Assembly (NCBI GenBank): GCA_020747065.1
Contig: JAGMVK010000010.1
Span: forward strand, 496,001-560,000
Direction of reading: 5' to 3'
Length of the DNA stretch: 64,000 nt
Source: Cadophora sp. MPI-SDFR-AT-0126
Taxonomy: Eukaryota > Ascomycota > Leotiomycetes > Helotiales > Ploettnerulaceae
The notes under the pieces are model-generated. The model searched no databases. It worked only from the letters and a program-made list of their open reading frames with translations, and had not been told where the DNA came from. A program made the translations under genes and the position numbers. Numbering within the stretch: position 1 is the stretch's first letter; the number at the start of each line of letters is the position of its first letter. Of this stretch, positions 22,332 through 32,600 are shown piece by piece.

Positions 22332-23558
22332 TGCGTCCTGGCCTAGAATTAAATTTCGTGATATGACATGACATGACAGGGGGAGCGCGGCGTTTCTTGA
22401 CTGGATTTTGCACGTACATTGATGGATGGGTGACTTGGTGGCGTTATTTCATTACGAAAATGGGGTGAGCTACATGAATTGGCGTTTCGGGGATGATTAG
22501 ACGAATTTCTCTTATTGGTCTCAAGTGAAGCATGCATGCATAGGTCTTTGCATTACTTGGGCGTTCTCCATGGCATGCTTGCATTTGAGATTGGGATTGT
22601 TGCTTGAGGAAAAGCAATGGATCTGTAGATGTATGCATGGTATGCAGCGTATTTGCATGGCTGGCGATATGGTGTGCTTGGTGCTTTGTGGATGTGATAT
22701 AGATACACCAAACAATCGGCCAGTCAATAAATGCAGCGGATCTCCTAAGGTACCACCTTTTGGTAGATTGACTTGACTGGAATGGTGATGTCTCTGCGCA
22801 AGACTAGCAGGACTTTAATAGCTTGATTTTTTTTTTTTTTTTTGATTATCCCTTAAATGTCAATTAGATGAATTTTATCTTGTGTGGCCGTGAGAATTGA
22901 TCTGATTGTTCAACCGTCAGATCATGTGGCATTTCTTTTGTTTACCTCCGCTCTATTCAACTCGCTTACTTGAATTAGAGCTTAGGAGCCGGGAAGTTTC
23001 TCGCTCGAGCCCACCGCTTCAACAAACATACGAGGTCTGCTTCTTACTGTTCCTGCTTTAATATTCCGTGTTTTTGATTGCTCTTCCAAGGGTTCTCTAT
23101 TTCCAAAGCTAATTATGGCACGTGTTGTTGATCGGAATCGGATCACGTTTTCGGAGCGGGAGAATTAATTGCCTAGACTTGGGGGCTTGCAGGGATCGGG
23201 CTCGCGTCATGTGCGATTTGGCGCAAATGCCCATTGCCAGACTCCTCTCTCAAACTGGGACAATAGGAACAGAAGCACCGCCCAATCTCTTGTATTGTCA
23301 ACCGACCGATCAATGCTACGGATGCACAACAATACGAAAGAGAATTTTCTCGCGCACATGAGCTAATTACTCTGTGCTCCTCCATATTTCTTCTCGCCCG
23401 CGCTGGTCTTTCCAAACTCTACAACCTGCGAACTTCAAACCACAACTCGGAAGAGCTTTACAGTCTTTGACTACCTCAGTTACGCTTTCTAGTTCAATAA
23501 TTACAGCTTCGCCGAGCTATTCTCTACCTCATCACAAACTGCAAAAACTGTAAGAATC
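22332..23558. other. Intergenic with a TGCAT-rich tract and poly-T run
   Basis: ATGACATGACATGACA lies near 22362. A stretch at about 22527-22671 is dense in GCATGC/TGCAT words. A T-run of about 17 lies near 22828. The right half is the promoter of the Sds3-like gene. No gene is supported. Confidence 0.5.
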
Positions 23559-25277
23559 ATGCCCATGAGTCCATCACCGCAACTGTCCCCCACGATGGGC
23601 GCCTCGCACCGAATCGAGCGTCACCAATCCAACTCCCCTCCTCTTCAACCACAGCAGCTCTCCAAGAGAGACAAGAAACGCACTGTTCTCGCAGAGCGTC
23701 TTCAAGAAATCACCATGTCCTTCTCTGCCAATCGAGATCAACACTACCGAGCCCAACTCCAGTCCATTCAAGTTGACTCCAATCTCATCGCCGAGGCAGA
23801 CGTCCACTCCAAACACCCACTTCCAGACAGTGCCGAGGAGATCGATGAGCTAGTTCGGAACAATGTTCAGAAGACAATGATGAAGTCTGTCTCGACAGAT
23901 CCCCCTCTGCGAACTGGTAGGATTTACTCCGACTTTGCAAAGGAGGTCAATGATGCTATGGAGGAGCGAGATACTGCGATGGTAATCCTTCAGGTAAGTA
24001 CATGTTTTGAACTTAAAAGCGCCTCACTAACTAAGGTTCAGCGGGACTACGATGTCAAGATGAACGAGATCAACTCCTACCATGCCTACAAGAAGATGGT
24101 TTCCAAGAACGAATACAAGTCACTCTCCGACACTCTTCGAGATCGACTGATCAATTCGGTCATGAGCAAGAAAGCTCGCCTTTCAAAGGACAAGGATGCC
24201 ATCGAGATTGGCGAGGGCAACACACATGCTCTGCTATTACACCCAAGCCAATTCGCAATCGCCAACCCCGCCAGCCCAGGTGGTATTCTTGGCAAGAGAG
24301 CTACCAGACACCGCCGAGATGCAGAAGAGCTTCCAAACTTCCCTGAAAGTCATAAGCGCAAGCGCAAGGCTCATGATAGCGACGAGTCTCCTGCTCCAAG
24401 CCGACAGCGTGTCGACAATGGGGCAAGCACTCCTTCCTGGGCCATCGAGAAGCAGCAATTGATGGCACACCAAATTGAATCTTCTCTCTACAGCGTTGAC
24501 AAGCTCTTCAATGAAAAGGAACTCACAATGGCTTACAACACTGCTGCTCTTGCCGCTCACTCCTACATGCTCCGTCATCCACCATTCTCTGACGATCCAG
24601 ATAACCAGACCAATGGCAAGTCAGACTCGAGCTCAGATCACGAGAAAGCTCCAACAGCAGGAGAAGGCGAAGCAGAAGATACCGACTCTCCACCAACCGG
24701 AGGTGCGATGATGGAGCGTCAATTCTCCCACGCAACTCGCAGCACACGCGGCGCCGCTGTAGCTTCTGGCTACGGAATCGACATGTTCACCAACGACGAT
24801 CTCAACTACCCCGCCAACCTCCTCTCTCTGACCCGCCAAATCCCCAAACTCCCACAAATGATCAATCAGCAAAACGCCCGGCAATTCGCTTCAAATCCCA
24901 GCAAAGACGCCGTCGTCTCCCTGCAAGGTCTCAGCGCCGAAGACGCAAACGCAGACATCGAAGTCATGCGTCGCGCACGCACTCTCAACGATGAGAAAGG
25001 TTACGGCAGCAACCTCGACGTGGAGCAAGGCGCGAAGAGTCTTCTGGAAGAGGCTGCGTACCCTAGGAAGTACCAGCATTGGGTTAAGTCTGATAATAAG
25101 GAGAAGATTGCTCCGCCTGCGATGCAGACTAGCAGTCTACGTGAGGATTATGGTGGCCAGCCGATGCTGAAGCAGATTTCTCAGGGTGCGTCGTCGATGG
25201 GTGGCACGCCGATGAGTAGGCAGGCTACGGATGATAGCATTACGAAGTCCGGGAAGAGGACGGTGAGGAGAGGATGA
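23559..25277 (+). CDS. Sds3-like subunit of the Rpd3/Sin3 histone deacetylase complex
   Basis: Exons 23559-23993 and 24042-25277 give 556 aa. The 48-nt intron (GTAAGT...TTCAG) has no stop and is a multiple of three, so retention would insert 16 residues. The N-terminal third matches the Sds3/Dep1 family: KRDKKRTVLAERLQEITMSF, NRDQHYRAQLQSIQVDSNL, LPDSAEEIDELV, then YDVKMNEINSYHAYK, LLHPSQFAIANPASPGGI and KRATRHRR. The family bridges the deacetylase complex scaffold and is nuclear. Downstream is a basic stretch (SHKRKRKAHDSDES), a Ser/Glu-rich linker and a conserved fungal C-terminal part. Length is typical for filamentous fungal members. Which paralogue (Sds3 or Dep1) is not decided. Confidence 0.75.
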   Translation: MPMSPSPQLSPTMGASHRIERHQSNSPPLQPQQLSKRDKKRTVLAERLQEITMSFSANRDQHYRAQLQSIQVDSNLIAEADVHSKHPLPDSAEEIDELVRNNVQKTMMKSVSTDPPLRTGRIYSDFAKEVNDAMEERDTAMVILQVSTCFELKSASLTKVQRDYDVKMNEINSYHAYKKMVSKNEYKSLSDTLRDRLINSVMSKKARLSKDKDAIEIGEGNTHALLLHPSQFAIANPASPGGILGKRATRHRRDAEELPNFPESHKRKRKAHDSDESPAPSRQRVDNGASTPSWAIEKQQLMAHQIESSLYSVDKLFNEKELTMAYNTAALAAHSYMLRHPPFSDDPDNQTNGKSDSSSDHEKAPTAGEGEAEDTDSPPTGGAMMERQFSHATRSTRGAAVASGYGIDMFTNDDLNYPANLLSLTRQIPKLPQMINQQNARQFASNPSKDAVVSLQGLSAEDANADIEVMRRARTLNDEKGYGSNLDVEQGAKSLLEEAAYPRKYQHWVKSDNKEKIAPPAMQTSSLREDYGGQPMLKQISQGASSMGGTPMSRQATDDSITKSGKRTVRRG

Positions 25278-26034
25278 TTTCTATTTTCTTCACTTTCTGT
25301 CGATAATGGCGTTGCTTTGTATACATGTGCATATTGGTAGATCGATCGAAGGATCAGATGATGCCTCATGATGGATTGGTCGGCGTTCAGTTCAGATTCT
25401 CTTACTTTTGCTTTTGCTTTGCCTTCTTTGATTTTGGAAGGCGATTGATTGATTGGTACATGGCGTGGATCTTGGAATTGGGATGGAAGTTCAATTGTGG
25501 ACAATGGGATGGGAATATACCATGGCATGGCGTCCGTCCTTCTACCTCGTCTTTGAAAGAGAGAGAGGCTTTAGAATTCGTCATCAGAATCGGAAATGAA
25601 AACAAAAATAAGCTTCGCTCTTCATGAACTACTTCGTTTCCTCTCATTTTTCTATGTGTTTTGATGACTGCCGGGCGGACTTTGTTGATCTGACCCTATG
25701 CCAATTGCAGTCCATAAATATCCCTGTCCTCAAGGTAAAGACGCATATACTTTAGAACTTAGTCTATTCGTCCTGTGACATATTTTACACGTCTGAGATG
25801 TTGTATTCTGCAATGATCTGGGGTTGCTTTCACTTGATAAGAAACAGTACCATGAACGAGGATGAGATGAATTGGGCAATGAGGTTCATTTTGTCATTCC
25901 GCTGCCTTCCATCCATCCGCCATCTACGCCTCTATGATACAGTGCATATGATTCCTATGCCCATCTAGGAGTATTCCCCATTCACGTTTCCACTCCGGCC
26001 AGCTAGCCAAGCAAGCGGGTCTCCTGTCTACCGC
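25278..26034. other. Convergent intergenic region
   Basis: These are the 3' flanks of the Sds3-like gene (plus) and Rpn6 (minus). Short ORFs on both strands near 25181-25650 lack support. Confidence 0.55.
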
Positions 26035-27421
26035 TCATTCAAGCATAGACGCCTGGTTAGTATACAGCACATCCACCACACTACTCAACTTCTCAATCGT
26101 CGCCAACGCAGAATCATACCCTTCATCCCTCTCCGTCTCATCGAAAATAATCAGACACCCAGCCCCCTGGTCCAGAACCCCAATAATCACCTTATCGAGG
26201 ATCATCTGGCTCAACTTGCGCTCTACCTGCTGCGTGTCCAGTCCCACCATCTTGGCGATATGGTCGATCTCCACGCGGGAGAACGGCTCGATCACCTTGA
26301 TGAGGTTCTGTTCCAGCATGGCGTCGTAGAGGCGGCGGAGGTGGTTGCGGATGAATGGGTCGCTGCCGAGCTCGTGTCTGTAGTCGCCGAGAGCTTTCTC
26401 GTATTCTTCGAGAGATCGATTGGAGTGTGCGCGCGCAACGGCTTTCATGGCTTCGAGGTTCTTGCCTGCGTACTTGACGGCCTGCTTGCTGGTCATGAGC
26501 TGGTTGACGTCGTCTGCTAAGTTGAGCATGATCTTGCAGAGGAGCATGTATTGCAATGCCGCGGTGGCTTTCTCGGGCTCGTCTTGTGTGTGGTATCCGT
26601 CGAGCGCTTCGATGAAGTACGAGAACGCTGTGTTGAAATCCTTGTCTTCGGCGTGCAGCTTGCCCGATTGCATGTCCAGTCCTGCTTGGAGGAGAGGAGG
26701 CGTGTAGACTGATGCGGCGGAGGTGCGGGCGCTGGTGAGAGCTGCGCGGCCTTTAGCTACGTTTCCAAGGGCATGGTAGACGCGCGACTCGAGGAGTTGG
26801 ACTTCGACGAGGACGAGCTTGTCGTCGAGGCGCTTGAGCTCTTTCAGGAGGCTGTTGATGAGGGTGAGGGCTTCGTAGTAGGAGGCTTTGGTCATGTAGA
26901 GGGTTACGAGGCGGGTTTCGAGGTTCTGGCGGAGGAAGCCTCGTCGTTCGGATGTGGCCCATTCGATGCAGGACTTTGTGACGCTGATTTGGATGTCGGT
27001 GGTATCGGGGATGCCGTGGAAGAGGTCCAGCAGCTGGCGAACTGTCGTGGAAGAATGTCAGTATTCCTTCTTGGAAGGCTCGGGAGCTGGATGTATGTCC
27101 ATACCGAGCTTTGCTGTCTTTGCCTTTGCGAACGAAGACAATACTGTCCGACTTGTTGTGATCAGGTCTACCAGCTCATTTGGCTTCCTATTCAAACTGT
27201 CAATATCAGCCTGCCAATGCCTCTTAAATCCCCACTCACTTCTGGTCCCGATATAACTCTCCTAGACTGACCAGAGCAGTCTCATACTCTCGTACAGCAG
27301 CATCTGATGTTACGGAGGGTGGTTTGGATATGATCTCCTTGTACTGTGCCTCCGCCTCTCTGAGATTTGACTTCGTCAACCTCTTCGCCTCCACTATCCG
27401 TGCTGAGTCTGCTGGGGCCAT
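26035..27421 (-). CDS. rpn6: 26S proteasome regulatory subunit Rpn6 (PSMD11)
   Basis: Exons 27421-27240, 27187-27105 and 27041-26035 give 423 aa, the usual Rpn6 length. It is a lid subunit of the 19S regulatory particle that clamps the lid to the core particle. The N-terminal helical repeat region begins MAPADSARIVEAKRLTKS and includes KPNELVDLITTSRTVLSSF. The C-terminal PCI domain contains DPFIRNHLRRLYDAMLEQNL, IEPFSRVEIDHIAKMVGL and LSQMILDKVIIGVLDQG, ending TNQASMLE. Introns have GT-AG ends and short lengths (52-63 nt). It shares a 203-bp head-to-head promoter with sof1. Confidence 0.93.
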
Positions 27422-27624
27422 CTTGATATGTGTGAAAGATGGATGTGGTGTTTATGTTGGGGCTGTTTGGAAGCTGTCTGTTGCTGTACCTTAACACAAG
27501 GCGGAAGCTAGACGCGAATGCGCTAAAGTTTAGATCCCTGTACCAACGCGGCCGCTTCGATATAATTTTGATAAACTTCTCCCCCGCAGAAACATGGCGA
27601 TGGCGATGACCTCGTAACTACACA
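27422..27624. promoter_or_regulatory. Bidirectional promoter rpn6/sof1 with GCGGCCGC element
   Basis: Only 203 bp separate the two start codons. The palindrome GCGGCCGC at 27548-27555 is followed by TTC; the same 11-base word occurs in the uS15m/uS2 promoter at 58856-58866. The site is a candidate shared regulatory element. Confidence 0.5.
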
Positions 27625-29016
27625 ATGGTATGTCCTTGAATCTTTCCAGTATTTCGGAATAGTTTGCTGATAGGTGATAAGAAAATTAAAGCTTTAAGTA
27701 GGCCGTCGTCTTCGGCGCAAACCCCAGGCACATCGGCGCAAAAGGCACCTCGAAATCTCGACCCTGCCCTCCATCCATTTGCTCGCTCCCGCGAGTACAC
27801 CAGAGCCCTCAATGCGACAAAATTAGAGCGCATGTTTGCAGCGCCGTTCATTGCACAACTTGGAAAAGGTCACGTCGACGGAGTCTACACCCTTGCGAAG
27901 GACCCTAGTTCGTTGGAGAGATTTGCCAGTGGCAGCGGTGATGGCATTGTCAAGGTCTGGGATTTAACTAGCAGGGACGAGATATGGCACACTTCTGCTC
28001 ACGAAAACCTGGTTAAGGGGATGTGTTGGACTCAAGATAAGAAGCTCTTGACTTGTGCCGGTGATCGATCGATTAAGCTTTGGTCTCCATATGATACGCA
28101 ACCCGACAGTGCTCCAGCGGCAACATGGCTGGGGACCAGTGCTTTTACGAGTATTTCGCATCATCGGTCAAAGGCTTCCTTCGCAGTCTCTTCTGATGTC
28201 ATTTCGATTTACGATTTGGAGAAACAAAACGCTCAACCAGAAGTCCTCCGGTGGCCAACAACCACCGATACGATCACAAATGTCTCCTTCAATCCTATTG
28301 AAACATCTATCCTTGGCTCAGCCGCAACAGACAGATCAATTGTACTCTACGACTTGCGGACTTCCATGCCTCTCGCTAGGACGATTTTGAAGTTCCCCGG
28401 AAATGCGATCTCATGGAACCCCATGGAGGCAATGAACTTCGCAGTTGCCAGCGAAGACCACAACATCTACATATTCGACATGCGGAAAATGGACCGAGCA
28501 CTCAACGTACTGAAGGATCACGTAGCGGCCGTAATGGATGTAGAATTCAGCCCTACAGGCGAAGAGCTCGTCTCAGCAAGCTACGATCGAACCATCCGAC
28601 TATGGAGCAGAATGAAGGGACACTCGAGGGACATCTACCACACAAAGCGAATGCAGCGAGTCTTCTCTTGCAAATGGACACCCGATTCCAAATACATCCT
28701 CTCCGGCTCAGACGATGGCAACATTCGCCTTTGGCGCGCCAACGCCTCTGAAAGAAGCGGCATCAAATCAGCAAAGCAGCGCCAAGCTCTTGAATACAGC
28801 GAAGCTCTGACAGAGAGATACGCACATATGCCTGAGATTCGCCGTATCAAGCGCCACAGACATATCCCGAAGGTTGTCAAGAAGGCTGGGGAGATCAAGG
28901 CTGAGGAATTGAAGGCTATCAAGAGGAGAGAGGAGAATGAGAGGAAGCATACGAAGAAGCAGTTCAAGAAGAGACGAAATGAGAGGGAGAAGATGATTCT
29001 GGCAACGGAAACATAA
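27625..29016 (+). CDS. sof1: Sof1 (DCAF13), WD40 protein of the U3 snoRNP / SSU processome
   Basis: Exon 1 (27625-27627) is only the ATG. A 54-nt intron (GTATGT...ATAAG) leads to exon 2 (27682-29016), which begins KIKALSR, the conserved Sof1 start. Total is 445 aa, as expected. Sof1 is nucleolar and needed for 18S rRNA maturation. Visible features are RNLDPALHPFARSREYTRAL, several WD repeats (GSGDGIVKVWDL, CAGDRSIKLWS, SASYDRTIRLWSR, SGSDDGNIRLWRA) and the basic Sof1 C-terminal domain (RIKRHRHIPKVVKKA ... KKQFKKRRNERE). Without the tiny first exon the gene would lack a start codon. It is divergent to rpn6. Confidence 0.92.
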
Positions 29017-29634
29017 CCTTGATTTCGGGTCTTTGGCGTATTGTAGGGAAAAAGCTTGGGCGTTAGGCAGGCACATTGGGCATTTACTGGCGCTCTGGAG
29101 AGGAAGGATGGTTTTGCTGTACGGAAATACCAAAATGCTAGTCGAGGTTGTGAATGTCCATAGGGAGACAGAATGCTATCCTAATCACTGGTCATGAATT
29201 GCCTGGATTCTTTCAATGTCCGTATTGGCCTTCTGCGCTGGACAATCAATCTCTAGAGCTTTTCACGCATCTCGAGGGCTACCAAGAACCAAGGATATGT
29301 GTCAAGCTCATTTTCAAGACCAAAAAGAAACTTGTGAAGTTGCGACTGGTAAGGTAAGACTGAAATCAGCAGGAAAGTCGTGGAAAACAAACGCTTGCCG
29401 AGTCTTTAGATCTATAGCCCCAGGTTTCAGTCTAATACTTGGACGTAGTCACATAGTTAGGATACAGATATACTATATGTTCTTCTCATTATCCTAACAA
29501 AAGAAAAGTGTCCAGACACCGCGCTAAGCTACTCCATCACTAATAAACTCCCATCACGCCATATCTACAATCTGATAATTCGTAAAGTTACTACACCAAT
29601 ACCCACATCCAGATATCGATGCCAGCACTCGTAT
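29017..29634. other. Convergent intergenic region
   Basis: This stretch lies between sof1 (plus) and the AT-hook gene (minus). No supported gene. Confidence 0.55.
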
Positions 29635-32600
29635 TTAGTTCAAATGATCATAATTCCCCACTTTCCCACCGCCAACCAGACCCTTAGCCCTCCGCTCTTC
29701 CCCAACCAACAGAGCAAAAAGCCTCATTGCAATGACCTTCTCCTGCCAACCTGGCACACAACCTCTAAATTCATCCACAGCCTCCAAGTGCCACTGCTCC
29801 AATTTCATTCTTTGATCACCGCTGAACACGGTCTTGCCAAGCAGTCTGCTAATCACACGAGTTGAATTTCGTCTTCTGCGCGCGCTAGCTTCTTTATCAT
29901 CGCTGGAGAAAGGCGAGACGTTGTTCTCTGGCTTCCAAGTCTGGACGATCGTGTCGAGGAGACGCCAGTGGTCTTTCGACCATGTTGATCCGGAGAGAGG
30001 CGCTTGATCTGGTGACTCGGGCGTAGGTGATGAGGAGACAAATGTGACGCCTTTGCTAGGGCTCAGATTGGCAGCAGCTGATCTGGAGTTTGGCCCAGCA
30101 GAGGGCCTTTTGAGGGGAGAGCGGAGACATGATTTCGTTGGCGAGGTGAGAGGTGGGACAGGGGTTTGTAGAACGACGTTTGCGGCAGTGTCAAGGCGTA
30201 GGGACTCGGTCCATTTCAGTGTCCTTGACGTGGCGATCTCTTGGTTTTCCTTGTCTAGATTAGAGGACTTTGAGTCGATGCTACAGTCTGGAGACACTTC
30301 AGTCGAGCGACTTCGATTTGCTTGAATTGCATTGGTTCGGCTGGGTGATGAGATAGCGAGTGGCATTGAGACAAGAGTTGACGACGCTGGATCGTCACAT
30401 TCAATGGTCTGATTGGGCCCCGCAGAGCCAGCGAAGAGAGCAGGAACATCCGATGATGGTTTGTCTGCTGAGGACACTCGAGGACGAGGGTTGAATCCCA
30501 GCTTTTGTGGTATGGGACGGAAGTCAACTGGTTGGTGTTCCCTTCCGCTCCCCTCGTCCGACCTGGGCATCTCGTTCTCGGACTCTTCTTTTAGAGATGC
30601 TCGAGGTCGAGGATTAAATCCCCTTTTTTGCGGTATAGGATTAATCTTGGCTGGTGCTTGCTCCATTGTTTTCTGCTCGTCCAGCTTGAGCGGAAAATTC
30701 TCCTTCTGCACTTGTGAAGATTCTTGACTCGGTCGTGGTTGCCTTTGAAAAGAGGGTTTGTGCGAGTGGGCAGAGACTGCCGGAAAGCCTTTCGGGGGTG
30801 AGCTTCCTAGCAGAGCTGAAAGATCAAGATTACCAGATTCGCGAGGCCGGGGCTTGAAGTTGACCTTCTGTGGTATTTGAACTTGCGAAAGATCCACGTC
30901 AGTGTCATCACTGGGCTCTTGGGGAACAAATCGTCGAACAGTAACTGGTTCTGAAGCAGCAGGCTTTCCAAACAACTTGGTAGCTGGACCCTTTGATTCG
31001 GGAGGAGAAGATCGAATATGCGACAGCTCGTCGCTGTACACCAGTCTCTTACTGTTCTTTCTCCATGGACTGGGTATTTTGCTTCTTCTGGGCCGTTCGA
31101 AAGGCTCTTTCGAGTCCTCTCGACGCTCAGCGACGGGCGAAGAAGAGTTCAAAGTCTCTAATAGCAGTCCAAAATCTTCGTCCTCGTCTTGACCGTCCTT
31201 TGATCGCTCGTCGTCGGAGTCAATTACGATTACTTTGCGTAAATTGGCATTTGCTGCCTGTTGGACGACCGTAGCACGCTCAGCTGCCCATTGCTCCTCC
31301 ATAGACGTCTCTGCAAGCGATGAGCCTCGTAAATTACTAGATAAAAGGTTGCTATCCCGTGGTGACGTGCTGCTGCCCGGGACAGGGACTTCCTCTTCAG
31401 CTTGCCAGCTCATAGCATCATCACTACAAACAGATTCGGGTTCTGACCTGCTATTTCGAATGAGCGTATCAGAATGATGTCTTGACTGAGGAAGTTCGAG
31501 CGTGTATTGTTGTTTCTCCTCCGGAGACGGTGATCTCTGTTGTGTCGTGGCGCTATTTCGGAAGGGGTCTTCTTGTTGAGATATTCTAGAATGGCGCTGA
31601 GACGAGCTTCCCCCAAAGTGACCACTGAGATCTGATCTAGGTAGTGGCCCAGGAAGTCGCTCATGCACAGGCGAAGGATACGAGCCCTGCGCAATGATTG
31701 AAGATCGTCTATCTGCAGCTGGGCTCTTGAATGGACTACCTAGGCTCTGGGATCGGCTTCTGGGCGATGACGGAACAAGGATATCCTGGAGCATGCGCCC
31801 GGCACGAACAATTGGAGAAAGAGCTGGACGTTCGGTCTGCTCTGATGGTGGTGCAAGTGCTGGAACTGCCCGACTAATTTGAATCGGCGGAGGGAGTGTC
31901 GGAGATGAGAAGACAATTGATGGTGTCTGTGTCAGATTTGGATTCAATTGGCGATTCTGGCGAAGATGTGCCGTATAAGTATATCTTCGCGGTGCTATCG
32001 ATGGCGGAGAAGACGGCATATGGGAATGTATGATAGAGTCATCTTGACGCGAATTCTGCTCTGGATTCTGCACTGCATTCTGAACCGGGGGTTGTGTTGA
32101 GTGGTCGCCGTTCGAAACAAGACAATGCCCATCAGGTCCTTCAGCAGGTGGTGATGGAGTCTCTTCAGGAGTCAGAAGCCGAGGAGGCGCTGAACCTGTT
32201 GTTGGACCCTGGGAAGGCGATATGCTGACTCGAGCGACGGGTATATCCAGTCTGCTTGATGATGGATGGACCTGGGGGGCTGTTGTGGGAGTAGCGGCAT
32301 CCAGAACGTCGGGAGGGATCGCCGACAACGACTCTTCATACCGATCAATCACGTCTCGCTTCGTTGTTGGCAGCCTCTTATTTGGCAATTTTCCATGCGG
32401 CGTTGCTGCTTGAAGGATCTCGGGTGCGACGCTGGAAAAGGAATCATTCGCAGGAGTCGTTTGAGAGGCAAGTTTAGACACTTGGGATTTTCGGGCAGGT
32501 GTAGCAGCCTGGAGCACTTCCGGTGGGATGCTTGAGAAAGAGTCATCTACTCGGGCTGACTGAACTGATAAGAGTCTTGAATTTTGCGGCTTTCGGCCCG

